Origin: Serinus canaria
Taxonomy: Eukaryota; Chordata; Aves; Passeriformes; Fringillidae
Direction: 5' to 3'
NCBI RefSeq assembly: GCF_022539315.1
Contig: NC_066329.1
Location: 3,385,072-3,449,071 of the forward strand
DNA length: 64,000 bases
In this document: positions 20,201-29,843 of the stretch, one piece after another
Layout of the letters: every line of letters starts with the position of its first letter
Position numbering within the stretch: the stretch's first letter is position 1
The notes under the pieces: generated by a model
Seen by the model: the letters and a program-made list of their open reading frames with translations, nothing else
Told to the model about the DNA's origin: nothing
The model's database searches: none
Position numbers and translations under genes: made by a program

Positions 20201-21532
20201 CCCTAGCTGGATTTTTAGTGAAGATTTTACAACATCTGGCAGGATGTTGCTGCACCTCTGTCTTCTGTCAGCTTGTCATTTCAAAATAGCCCTAAAACAG
20301 TCAGGAATCTGTTGTGATGGATGGTAGGATGGGCCTGATCCTTGCTTGGACAAACCTCTTGGGTGTCCCATGGAGATTGTATCCCAGTAAGAATCCCAAA
20401 TGGGAAACTGAGTGAATGATTCTCTGAGTCTGTTGAAGGCTTATTGATTCAGGGAACTTTCCCTGTCTTTTGATCTCAAAAATGCTTGTATGCAAAGGCA
20501 GATTTGTGTGGCAGCAAACCCTGCTATTGCTCTGTTGCTGTGTATGTACTTTGTAACTGTGACAGACAGTGGATGGTAGAAGCAGAGAGTTCTGTCCAGG
20601 TTTAACCTCTGCATGTATTTGGTGTGTGCTTTTTACAAGAAAAATCCCAAAGTCAGGGGACTTCACACTCAGAAGAGCAACAAGGACAAGGTTTCTTGAT
20701 TTGGCTTTGGCCAATAATTTATAGCAAACCCCAGTGAAATTAACAATATAATTCTCCTTAAATACAGCAGGGAAATGTTACAGCTTCACTGTATCATTCA
20801 TACAAATATAGCACCAGCTCAGAGTGACCAGGTTGGTTTTTTTTTTTTTCCTCCTGATGACTGAAATTGTGAACTGTGTTAAAAATTTAAATCCTAAACC
20901 CTAACATTCAGTCAAAGAGATGAGAGCTATACAGGCCTTGGACTGTTCTGAAGCCTGATACTATAAGCATGTCAAATATGTAATCAGGCTCCATAGCTTC
21001 CTTAATGCATTTTAAGCAAGATAAAAGGAAAATCTGAGCATTTATCGAGCATTTGGGGGCTGCTAGTCCTGGCATGGATGAAGACTGTCTCTGTGCAACT
21101 AGATCAATTGTGAATACTAGGAACACTGAGGAGAAGGGGAAAGGAAAAGAGATTTAGAGGGAGAGTGCAAGAAAGCAGCAAAGAGGAGCAGTAAATCTGT
21201 CCTTACTGTAATAGTCTTTCCACCACAGCCTTCTGGTGAGCAGCCTCCTCAGGGCTCAAGTTTTCCAGCTCCTTCATTATTGGAGGGGTAAATTCCTCTC
21301 CGTCATCGGAGGTTTCATCTTCGGATGCCCTGGAGTCCCCCATTCCGTTGGGGATGTCGGGGCAGGGCTCCCCTTTCTCGCTCTGGAGGGCATTGATGGC
21401 GCGCTGGCTCTCGCTCTGCAGCCCGTAGGGCTCCGCTTCGCTCAGAGCCTTGATCAAGGTCTCCTTGGTCAGCCCCGACTCCAGCAGTGCTTCCAGCAGC
21501 TCCACTTGGAGATGAGTCAGCTTGGAGACCAT
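8131..21532 (-). CDS. HNF1A: Hepatocyte nuclear factor 1-alpha (spliced)
   Basis: HNF1-family homeodomain transcription factor that binds GTTAATNATTAAC as a dimer and drives liver, kidney, gut and pancreatic islet genes. In human, loss causes MODY3 diabetes. Ten exons join in frame with GT-AG junctions to 631 codons plus TAA, the same length as human. Domains: N-terminal dimerisation helices (about 1-32, from [20 protein letters not shown]), acidic linker ([15 protein letters not shown]), POU-specific domain (about 91-181, with [13 protein letters not shown]), nuclear signal KKGRRNRFK, the atypical extended homeodomain (about 199-280, with [20 protein letters not shown]), and a long Ser/Thr/Pro/Gln-rich activation domain ending [14 protein letters not shown]. 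Exon lengths are 326, 200, 187, 239, 158, 202, 192, 122, 142 and 128 coding bases; six of these match human exactly as I recall it. No frameshift or stop. Confidence 0.98.
8259..8814 (-). other. HNF1A: HNF1A intron 9
   Basis: 556 bases between the last two exons; nothing recognised. Confidence 0.85.
8815..8956 (-). CDS. HNF1A: HNF1A exon 9
   Basis: Codes for [39 protein letters not shown] and PRLTSSPA, the least conserved part of the activation domain. Acceptor TTTCTCCAG, donor GCTG|GTAAGA. One codon shorter than human. Human begins VFTS here; the bird has AFTP. Confidence 0.95.
9250..9371 (-). CDS. HNF1A: HNF1A exon 8
   Basis: Codes for [20 protein letters not shown] and [20 protein letters not shown] plus Q. 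Acceptor ATGTACAG, donor CAG|GTAACA. 122 bases as in human. Closes in phase 0 at residue 542. Confidence 0.97.
9637..9828 (-). CDS. HNF1A: HNF1A exon 7
   Basis: Codes for [39 protein letters not shown] and [14 protein letters not shown], a glutamine/proline-rich part of the activation domain nearly identical to human. Acceptor TTTTCCAG, donor CACG|GTAAGA. 192 bases as in human. Confidence 0.98.
9829..11050 (-). other. HNF1A: HNF1A intron 6
   Basis: 1,222 bases, no recognisable feature beyond ordinary A/T-rich runs. Confidence 0.85.
11051..11252 (-). CDS. HNF1A: HNF1A exon 6
   Basis: Codes for [38 protein letters not shown] and [12 protein letters not shown] of the activation domain. Acceptor TTCCCACAG, donor ATCG|GTGAGT. 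202 bases as in human. Clearly more GC- and CpG-rich than its flanking introns. Confidence 0.98.
11253..12493 (-). other. HNF1A: HNF1A intron 5, remainder
   Basis: Non-coding sequence between the palindromes and exon 6. I see no exon, repeat family or RNA gene. Confidence 0.85.
12494..12542. repeat. Two adjacent AT-rich palindromes
   Basis: TTACATAAC (12494-12502) and GTTATGTAA (12505-12513) form a perfect inverted repeat around AG. TATGTTACATA (12517-12527) and TATGTAACATA (12532-12542) form a second perfect one around TGAC. They share the GTTACATA/TATGTAAC core and lie in HNF1A intron 5, 115 bases past exon 5. TTACATAA resembles PAR-bZIP/C/EBP sites. Confidence 0.9.
12658..12815 (-). CDS. 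HNF1A: HNF1A exon 5
   Basis: Codes for [20 protein letters not shown] through [19 protein letters not shown] and TKL in the activation domain. Acceptor GATGCAG, donor CTG|GTAAGT. 158 bases, two codons longer than human. Ends in phase 0 at residue 370. Confidence 0.97.
12816..13573 (-). other. HNF1A: HNF1A intron 4
   Basis: 758 bases between exons 4 and 5. Nothing recognised; open frames on the minus strand here lack splice or homology support. Confidence 0.85.
13574..13812 (-). CDS. HNF1A: HNF1A exon 4
   Basis: Codes for [20 protein letters not shown], the recognition helix of the homeodomain ([20 protein letters not shown]) and a Pro/Ser-rich start of the activation domain ending ALSPSKVHG. 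Acceptor CCAACAG, donor CACG|GTAAGA. 239 bases against 242 in human, one codon fewer in the Pro/Gly-rich part. This is where the well-known human poly-C tract lies; the bird segment is not a long C run. Confidence 0.97.
14121..14307 (-). CDS. HNF1A: HNF1A exon 3
   Basis: Codes for [19 protein letters not shown], the nuclear signal and start of the homeodomain ([19 protein letters not shown]) and the start of the HNF1-specific insertion ([16 protein letters not shown]). Acceptor GCTTGCAG, donor ACAG|GTAAGG. 187 bases as in human. Intron 2, between exons 2 and 3, is only 108 bases. Confidence 0.98.
14416..14615 (-). CDS. HNF1A: HNF1A exon 2
   Basis: Codes for [20 protein letters not shown] through [10 protein letters not shown], the heart of the POU-specific domain, with the DNA-reading helix [14 protein letters not shown]. 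Acceptor CCTTCCAG, donor CAGC|GTAAGT. 200 bases as in human; residues here are essentially invariant between bird and human. Confidence 0.98.
14616..21206 (-). other. HNF1A: HNF1A intron 1 (6.6 kb)
   Basis: Largest intron of the gene. I see no exon, RNA gene or mobile element in it. Notable composition: a TTTC run at 16165-16190, a pyrimidine-rich stretch around 17400-17500, and a purine-rich stretch on the plus strand around 19715-19860. A first intron of a tissue-specific factor often holds enhancers, but none can be asserted from sequence alone. Confidence 0.85.
21207..21532 (-). CDS. HNF1A: HNF1A exon 1
   Basis: Codes for residues 1-108 and two bases of 109: the dimerisation domain, the linker and the first POU-specific helix region ([19 protein letters not shown]). 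The ATG is at 21532-21530. The exon ends CA at donor GTAAGG, and the codon completes as CAA with exon 2. The linker (about residues 35-75) is the part most diverged from human. Confidence 0.97.
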
Positions 21533-21800
21533 GGTCTTCAGCCTGGTGTCTCTTGGCTTGGAATTTTGGGCTGTCCTGCTTCCAGCTTCCCTACATCATG
21601 GTCCCGAGGTAACGCGCCCGACTGTCAGCAGAGTGGGCACAGCACAGCCTCCCGCCTTCGCACCCCCCAAAAAAAACAAAATACAAAATTGAGCCACTTC
21701 AGACCCCCCACGACTGTCCTGAGCCAGTGCTGATAAAGGGACCCTTGGCTATCTGTTTACATTGGAGCAAATGTAAATTCTCCAAGGTTCATATTTATCT
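21533..21800 (-). promoter_or_regulatory. HNF1A: HNF1A proximal promoter with HNF4- and FOXA-like sites
   Basis: Upstream of the HNF1A ATG. On the minus strand TGAACCTTGGAG (21791-21780, about c.-259 to c.-248) matches the classical HNF4 site TGAACTTTGGAC at ten of twelve positions. TGTTTACA (21754-21761 on plus) is a perfect forkhead/FOXA site 18 bases nearer the gene. The human promoter is known to be controlled by HNF4A, and from memory its disease-linked site also lies near c.-258, so position and order fit. No clear TATA box. Confidence 0.65.
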
Positions 21801-21861
21801 GTGTGCTTTAGCAAGTTACTGAACTTTGGACTTCAGCACTGCCGCAGCAGTTCACAAAGTG

Positions 21862-21940
21862 CAGAGCGAGAGAAAGCAGGGGGAGGGGGAAAGGGAGGGA
21901 AGCAGGAGAGAGAAGGAGAAGAAAATGAAGGGATAAAAAA
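21862..21940. repeat. GA-rich polypurine stretch upstream of HNF1A
   Basis: Nearly all purine on the plus strand (GGGGGAGGGGGAAAGGGAGG and GAGA units), hence polypyrimidine on the HNF1A strand, 330-410 bases before the start codon. Possible triplex or GA-binding region. Confidence 0.8.
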
Positions 21941-21949
21941 TCTGCAGCA

Positions 21950-24900
21950 TGGAAAAGTGAGTATGGAAAGAACGCTAGGAAGATGGGGATGGAGAAGCAC
22001 TTCTGGCTCACTTCTGGCCCCGTTAGTTTTGGAGAAGAAAGGAGGTGGAGTACCCCAAAGGAGGAGCTGTGCCTGGCTGCCCATGGCTCAGGACAAGCTG
22101 CTGCTGTTGGAATATCACAGAACCTGCTTAGAGCTCTGGCAGTGGTGAAGTACAGCCAGTGTCAGGCCCTGCCAAAGGCTTTGGGCTGAGAGAAAGCCAC
22201 ACTGGCAGCTGCACTGGCCTTTGTGTGACCTCAGGCAGAGGGACAGGCAACCACTGGCTTTATGTGAACATCCCCAAACCTCACAGGGTGTTCTGAAGCT
22301 CCAGCTGATTTCTGTGGCAGAGCATCATCATGATGACTTAAGTGACTTTTTCATTTCTGCCTTTGGCTGCTGGGTATCTTGATGTGCAAATACCAGTAGT
22401 ACCTCCATTTTACCTTGCCATGTTTATTGCTCAACTATGAGCAGGAGCAGTGTTCCCACATAATCTGGGGGATTGCAGGGCTTACCCCTCTGAGCTTGTG
22501 ATTCACGTATTTGATAAAGGAGAGCCCTGGGTGCTGGGTCATGCTCAAACCCCTGCTCTATCATCAACTGCCCTACTGCTTCTGATGAGTGCTCTGGGCA
22601 AGCTTGTGGTTCCCCTTTATCATCTGCCTCCATCCCTTCCTGATCCCAGCCCTGCTCTGAGGTTCTGCTCCCACCTGTTGGGTGATTTCCTAAAACGTGA
22701 TCCCTGGCTTGGCTGGAATTGCTTAAAACAATTCTCCAGGGATCTTTTTTACTAAATTCTGTTCTGAAATGTTATGAATGAATATATCTACTTTGAGTGG
22801 CTAAATTAGGGAGAAACTTGATGTGCACACGTGGGCTCGATGCACGAATGTCTCACACCAGTGACTCCTGGGAGGATGTAAAGCTGTTGTCTCAATGGAA
22901 GCTTGCCAGGGGCAGCTGCCTGTGTCTATACACTCCCATCAGCCTGAGCTAAACAGAGCATGGTAGGGCTGTCCCCAGACTGGGCAGTGTCCCAAGGCAA
23001 TGCTGCAGAGGACCTTGGCTCCTGTTTTCCCTCGTGGGCACCACTGGCCAAGCTCTCCAGGTTCCTGAGTCAGCAGCTGTGGGCCAGAGTTCCTGCAGAG
23101 GGACCCTCCTCCCTCCAGGCACCGGTGGGACTGTGTTAACTCTCACCTTTTATTTCAGATCTGGTCTGTGCCCAGAGCACCACCTCCCCTCCCTGCAGGG
23201 CGTTTCCAAAGCTCCAATGGATACTGATGACTTTGTGTGGCTGAAAACGAGTGAGAATTGAGTCCATGTAAAAACATTTATTTGAAGAAATGTTCATGTG
23301 AACATTAATGTAAAGACAGCTTCAGCTTCTAAAGGTGTTTTTGGGGTCATAGCCTTAATAAAGAGTTGTGCTGGTTTTGCACCCATCACAAGAGTATTTA
23401 AAGAATGGTGAGCATTTTTGGCATTGTACTGTCAGTGTGTTGATACAATTTCCATGCATTTTATTTGTTATTACAGTTTTCCTTTATTCCCTCCCCTCAG
23501 GTAGACATGACAACATTAGTGGCTGATAACAGTAATTTTCAATTGTAATTACAGTATCCAACCATAACATGCAGTTTCTGCATGATATGTCCTTATAATT
23601 CCAGAATTTTGCAAACAGACACAGCAGATTGTGGAGCTCTTGCAAGATGTGACAGAGGAGATGCCGTCATTCTGTGTTTCTTATTTCTGCCTCTCTTTGG
23701 CATGGTGATCTCTTTTACATAAACCAAGGTGGAAAATATTTCCACTGTTCTTATTAAAAAGATTGTCCATATTCTGTTGGTATATAAACCTGAATGTTTG
23801 AGGGGGGATGGGGGAGTTTAAACAAAGAACAGCAATATTTGTCAGTGGAAGCGTAAAGAGAAGAAAGCATAGCAACAAGTTATGTCTATATTATGTGGTT
23901 TCAAGGATTCCTTATGCACCCAGAAGTCCTGATGCTGCTGCTGCTGCTTGCCTTGAGGACCTTCAGCTGTAGAAGCTTTTTTTTTGATACCAGTGAACTT
24001 TGAAGTCTATAAAACCAGAAATGCACATCTGTTTGTATGATAGGACCTCCCTGAATGCTACAACTGGATGCCATGTGGAGAATGCTTAGCTGAACAAGGA
24101 AATATTTCAAATGCTGAGGAGGAGGTAAATATTCTCTATCACTTTATCCTGAAGGATTTTTTCCCTTGGTCTATTGGAATTGTCCATTTTAAACTATAGG
24201 AACCTGGACAATTAGCAAAAAAACCAAATGAACTTACCCACTTTCATCTTTCCATTCACTGGAGCCTGCCAGGCTGTGCCAGTGAATAGCTCAGCCCCAC
24301 TAAGTATTTCAGAGCCTCAGTGCAAGAAAACCAGTGAGCTTTTCAGTGTTTCTTAAATGTTAGAGATGCCTAGTGGTCAGACTGAAAGGGATTCCTGTTG
24401 TGAATTAGCCAGCATCCCTATTTTATAGCCTGGCACTAAGGATTGCAATGCCATATTGCTCAGATTTTATCACAAATGCAGTTTTGAGGTGATAAGAGGA
24501 TAGCAGAGGTCAAGGGTGGAAGCTAGATTATAGTTTTATTGGAGGAAGAGCTCAGTTGCAGAGTGCCATAATCAGACAATGTTCTCCTGTAGCTGAATTG
24601 TACTCAGGAATTGTGCCTTGAGGATGAATATTTGAAATAAGGGGACTTGTGTTTCCAATATCCATTTTTATCTATTACCATTGCTTACTCTATGTTGATT
24701 TCCTTAATTGTTACCATTTCCCAGGCCATGACTTGATTCTCAAGTCACTCTGATTAATATGAACTTGGTCATTGTAACAGGGGAAGCTTCAAGTTTGAGG
24801 ACACCAAGAGATACCTGCTTGTTTTTCTCATGTTTGCAGTATTTGGTTTTGTATTAACTGTTCCAAAGTAATCTCTTCTCCCCTGTATCTAATAAAGTGA

Positions 24901-27900
24901 GTGAATTCCTAACACTGAAAACATTGCATGAAAGCATGAATGGGTACATAATGGGAACATTATTCTGATTTTCCATGTACTGGTCTGTATTCTGCTTAAT
25001 GCACTAAATAAGGGCAAACCCAGAGTAAGGGACAGCAGAGTCCTGTGAACCTCATGGAAGGCAGAATAGACTCCCAAACCCTCACTCCTATATCAACACC
25101 ATTTTTACCTCTGATGTTTTAATGTACTGAATTATATCTATTATGAAGTGTACATGATGAAAAACACAGTAATTTACTGGTACAATGTGGATTTAAGGAG
25201 CATACAGAGAAGGGAAAAAAGCCTAAATATATTTATGATAAGAGTGCTACTAGAGGGAGCCCATATAATTCCCTGAATAGGGTGGTAGAATTGCCATTGG
25301 CAAATGAAACACAGAGAAATGGTTCTTTTAATAATTCTTTACCATTTTTCTGTTCTTCCTGCTGTGACTGATAAATGCTTTACTGGCCTGAATGACATTA
25401 ACATAATCCCCTCCTTGAAATGTGAGAGCTATTATGATAATTTTCACCCTTATTTCTGTTATTGGGGGGGAAAAAGCTACATGAGTACCAAAACTGATTA
25501 TTATTTGTGCATTGGGAGCTTAGTCCCAAAAGGCACACAGGAGTGTGAAAAATCTGAGATAATTGTCATTTGTACTTTGTTTTCCCAGGGTTGGATTTCA
25601 GCTCTTTGTGCAAACCCCAAGGATCTCAGTGGGGAAGGACTTGCTTGAATACATGTTTTCATGTTTCCAATATATACCCATTTAGGTTCTAATGTAGTAG
25701 TCTTTGGTGTAAATATGGGATTATAATTGGAAAGTGTGATTTTACTGAGAAGGAAGCTGGGTTCTTTCATCAGTGGGCTGGGCTGGATGCAGAGCTTGGA
25801 GCTGTGGTAAATCCAAGGGGCAAATGGGTTTAATTACAAACTTTCTGTACACATTCCTCTGCCTGTATGTGGAAACAGGACTGTGTCCTCCTGCCCAGTC
25901 ATCTTCATTTTCCCCCTCCACTTATTCCCTGTTTCTGCCATCAGGCTGAGGGTGGAGATCAGGAGCAGCTCTGGAGCTGGGTTATGAAGGAGTTTCCCAC
26001 TAGGTGGTAGTGAAGAGAATCGTGTCACACATGGTCACTGCACCTTGTTATTAGGTTTGTGAAGGGGAATCCCACAGGATCTTACAAGCAAATAGCCTAA
26101 TGTAGCTCCCAGCCATACAGTCAGAAGTGGATCTCTTGATTTTTGGTTTTTTTCCTTCCTTTTCTACTCCTGTCCATGCTATTTGTTCCTTCCTGAACAA
26201 AGCAGGGTTGACAACTCTACCTGTCATGTCCTTTCCTGAGGGGTGAAGTGTCTACATGAAGCTCCTCTGGTTCTTTCCACCTCCATTACAGCAGAATCAA
26301 GACATGGTTAGCTAAATGTCATCTGCTGACATTTAAACAACTTGGAGGTGAGGACTCTTTGTAGCCAGTACTTTCATCTGATTTTTCTCTACCATGCTTG
26401 CCTCTGGGAGCTGCCCTTCCAAATATAAAAATAATTTAAAGAATGGTTTTGTTTGCTGCTAGTTCTGAAATACCTTGACAGGTCCAAGTAAAGCATCAGT
26501 CTACATCAAAGGTTCCAGGCAGAACAGGTACTTTGGGAGGACTTTGTAATGTCAGAGTAAACTGTCACTGAAATTCAGACTAAAACTCTCTTGTAGGTCC
26601 AAAGAGAGAGTGTACAAAAGATACAATGAGAAAATTATCTGAGGAATGCAAGCAGTGCTCCAGTTTGCAGGTGAGAGTAGATGCTGGGTCTGCAGGGAGG
26701 AATAAATTTCTCCTGTGAATTCATCCCACTGCTATTCTGTAATGATAGAGCAAGCTTGCAAAATCATTTAATAGTCTAGTCACAAAGCCTGAGATGCTGG
26801 AAAGAAATTATACTTTAATTGCTCATCAGCTATAAATCATTTGTGCCAAATTAATGTGCTGGAAATTTTGCAAGACTGAGAAACTGGAAGCTATTTCAAT
26901 ATGAACACAAAGCAGGGATATTGTTTCATAGATACCAATATCAGTTTTACATCCTTCTTCTCAGCAAAAAGAAAATTAGGAAACGCTCTTTAGTACCGAG
27001 ACAAGGCTAAAGATTGATTTATCTTTCCCTGCATTGATTTAAAAGGACTTAGAAGTTCTTTTTTCTTCTTATATTTACTCTGTTGTCATTAAAGGGTAGC
27101 ACCAACAGGCACTCCAGGCATTCAGGTTTGCACCACAGTAGAGTGAGGATTCCAAATCATTTATTTATTATAAAGCATTTCTGCAGGTCTTTCTGCTGCG
27201 CTGAGGAGAACAAAAGCAAGGAACTTATCCATTGTGCAAATCCTACCCAAAGCCTGAGATTTTTGGTTTTTTATACAGGGTATGTGTGTATGTGGGAACA
27301 CCAGAGTTTCCCCCAAACTCAGAGAATGGGCTGTGACCCCTCTGTTGCAGCCCTGAGCATGATCCCCCCTGCTCCTCTCCTGTCCACCAAAGCTTGACTG
27401 AGACGGGCACAGGGACTGTGCAAGCCGAGGGCAGAGGTCAAACAGGGCAGGAAGCTTCTCCAGCTAGTCCAGCCTGAACTGGATAGGAGGGAAGTTTAGC
27501 ATTCCTCACCCTCTGATCCTTGCAGCACCCCCAGCTGCCAGCACTGAGCCCAGCAGGGATCTGTGACCCAGTCGGCCCTTGGAGCGTTTCCACCTCAGGG
27601 CTGACAAATCCCATTCTCCAGCAGCTTTAGGAAGTGGGTAAAGTGCTGATTATCTTGGGAGCTCTAAGGTCATTCCTGTCCACAAGGCCAAAGGGCTGGG
27701 AAAAACACTGAGGATCTGGATGCTGGAGTGACACAATCTGCATCACTTGTTTTGAAAGCACAAAGATACAGGGGGACAAACCCTCAGAGTCCAGCACCAT
27801 ATTAATAAAAGCCTTGTTTAACTGGAGCACACGAGTCCCAGGCCCCCCTCCACCAAAACCAAGTAAACCTGTGTTGCAGGTGCATCATCTTCCTGCTGCA

Positions 27901-28727
27901 GCTCCCCAAAACTTCAGGTGGCTGCAACACTTTGCAGTTTCCTCTGTATTTATTGACTGATGAGCCAAGCTAGCAGGGATGAAGTGATCTGCCTGGGATT
28001 ACACAGCAACTGGTGACACAACAAAGATGAATAGAGACACTCCTTACTTTTAATCCTCTGTCATGACCACACACCAGCCAAAGGTTTTCCCATTTGAGAG
28101 AATAAATGAGATGGACAACATGAAAATATTTTATTCAATCTACCAACAGAAACAAACTAAAGTGAGCTCCAAATTTCAGAGGCATCTGGCATCCCTGTAG
28201 ATGCAATGAAAATGTCCCAATGTCCCATTATTTTTTGGAAAATTTTAACAAAATTCTATCGAGGCATAGAATTTCTTCATGCTTGTTTTTAAAACAAATA
28301 CCTATTTTTACCAGTCCCTATCAGGCATTTGTTCTTCTATTTATATTTGATGCAGTTACATCACCTCTAGCTGTACGTTCAAACTGGCTGTTCTCCCTCC
28401 CACACTGAAAGGGACAATGAGCAGGAATACACAGCTGAACTGGAACAATTGATCCAAGCTCTACAAAGCCCCACTTGCACAAAATTGCTGCAAGTGAACT
28501 CCCAGGAGGTAAGGATTTCTCATGTGAGCAAACCCAGCAAAAAGCACTGGTCCTGCATTTGGCAGGAACACAATGAAGGGCTGAGGGTTTGGCAGCAGAC
28601 ACCAGACCGATATCAACGCAGCAGTTTCTCTGCCTGAGACTCGCACAGGTTTAATATCAGGCTGATAATAAAATGAAGCACATGATTTTTATGTGGTCAA
28701 AGTATCTGGAATGTTATTTTCCTTCCC
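21950..28727. other. HNF1A-SPPL3 intergenic region
   Basis: About 6.8 kb of AT-rich sequence between two divergent genes. I find no coding exon, RNA gene or recognisable transposon. Human has an antisense lncRNA next to HNF1A; nothing here can be assigned to such a transcript from sequence alone. A CTG-rich triplet cluster lies near 23930-23950. Confidence 0.75.
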
Positions 28728-28766
28728 AAAAAAAAAAACAAAACAAAAAAAACCCAAAAAAACCCA
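28728..28766. repeat. A-rich low-complexity tract
   Basis: Runs of A broken by single C or CCC. It could be an old poly(A) tail, but no retroposed body or target-site duplication is visible. Confidence 0.75.
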
Positions 28767-29375
28767 CCCAACATTTTGAGCATTTGATCCTATGGGTACT
28801 ACTTGGTTTCAAAGATTCAAAAATACAGCAATCTCTAGGAACACCTGTGCATGTGATGAATGAACACGGCAGTTAGGAATTATTTCACCCGAACGGTGCA
28901 TTTAGCGCTCCCCCCGCGTCCGGAGGAACCCCGCGCCGCAGCGCTCTCCGGGGCAGGCAGGGGCTGCGGCGGGATGGGGACAGCAGCGCCGAGCCGGGCC
29001 AGGGGGAGCGGCCCGAGCGCCCCGGGGTCGCTCTCCGGCCGCGCTGGCCCTGCCCGGCACCCCGCAAGCCGGGGGAGCTGCCCCGCTGCGGGAAAGGAAG
29101 CGCCGGCTCAGGATTCACCTCAGGAACCGCGCCTCCTCGCCGGAAGCCCCCAGCCCCAAAACCCGCCCGGAGCTCCCGCTGCTTTTCTGCCGGAGGAAGC
29201 TCCATCCACCCCGCTCTCTCCCGGCCCCCCCGAGCGCCGAGGCTCCCGCGGGCTGTCCGCGGCGAATCCGCCCGCCCGCGCGGGGGCCGACCCCGAGCAG
29301 CGGCGCGGCCGGGCCCGACAAGCAGCACCGCCCGCCGCCTCTCCGCGCCACACAGCGCCTGCGCGCGGCCGGCGG

Positions 29376-29400
29376 CACGTGAAGGTGTTGTGGGCACGTG
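29376..29400. promoter_or_regulatory. Paired CACGTG E-boxes
   Basis: Palindromic CACGTG at 29376-29381 and 29395-29400, 19 bases apart. The second, in GGGCACGTGACCCC, resembles TFEB/MITF (CLEAR) and USF/MYC sites. Binding is inferred only from the motif. Confidence 0.6.
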
Positions 29401-29563
29401 ACCCCGCGGGCCTCTCGGGTCCCGCCCCTCGGCGCGGCTCCGCCCCCGCCGTGCGCGAGCGCGGGCACGCGGCGCGGCCTGGCCCGGCCGCCCGGTGCCG
29501 CCGCCTCCCGCCCCCGCCCCGCCCCGCGCCGCCGTCACCGCCGCCACCGCCGCCCCGCCGGCC

Positions 29564-29611
29564 ATGAGGCCCCGCCGGCGCCCTAGTGCGGCCCCGCGTC
29601 GCGGCTGCTGA
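29564..29611 (+). other. Upstream ORF 1 in SPPL3 leader
   Basis: ATG at 29564 with G at -3, 15 codons, TGA at 29609-29611. It matters only if transcription begins upstream of it. Confidence 0.4.
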
Positions 29612-29698
29612 GCCTCCGCCCGCCCCGCCGCCACCATCGCCCTTCCCGCCCGCGCGGGGACCCCCCTTCGGCTCCCCTCCCTCCTCACAGCCGCCGCC

Positions 29699-29734
29699 AT
29701 GTTGGGCCGGGAGCCGCAGCGGGGCCGCCACTGA
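29699..29734 (+). other. Upstream ORF 2 in SPPL3 leader
   Basis: ATG at 29699 with G at -3, 11 codons (MLGREPQRGRH), TGA at 29732-29734, 86 bases before the main start. The ATG is embedded in a YY1-like motif, so it may mark a promoter element rather than a translated ORF. Confidence 0.45.
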
Positions 29735-29820
29735 GCCCCGGAGCCTGCGAGGAGGAGGCGGAGGAGGAGCCCGGGCCCGGCCGCTCCGCAGAGCCCAGCG
29801 CCGGCCGCCCAGCCGCAGCC

Positions 29821-29843
29821 ATGGCGGAGCAGACCTACTCCTG
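29821..29843 (+). CDS. SPPL3: SPPL3 coding exon 1
   Basis: Only 23 coding bases: MAEQTYS and two bases of the tryptophan codon, ending CTG|GTGAGC. The start codon has a strong context (GCAGCCATGG). Just inside the intron a run of 13 G (29930-29942) could form a G-quadruplex. Confidence 0.95.

Noticed and set aside
25304..25648. 114-codon plus-strand frame with a signal-peptide-like start in the HNF1A-SPPL3 interval
   Set aside because: The hydrophobic start is suggestive, but there is no promoter, splice pattern or known cysteine framework, and AT-rich DNA easily yields hydrophobic starts.
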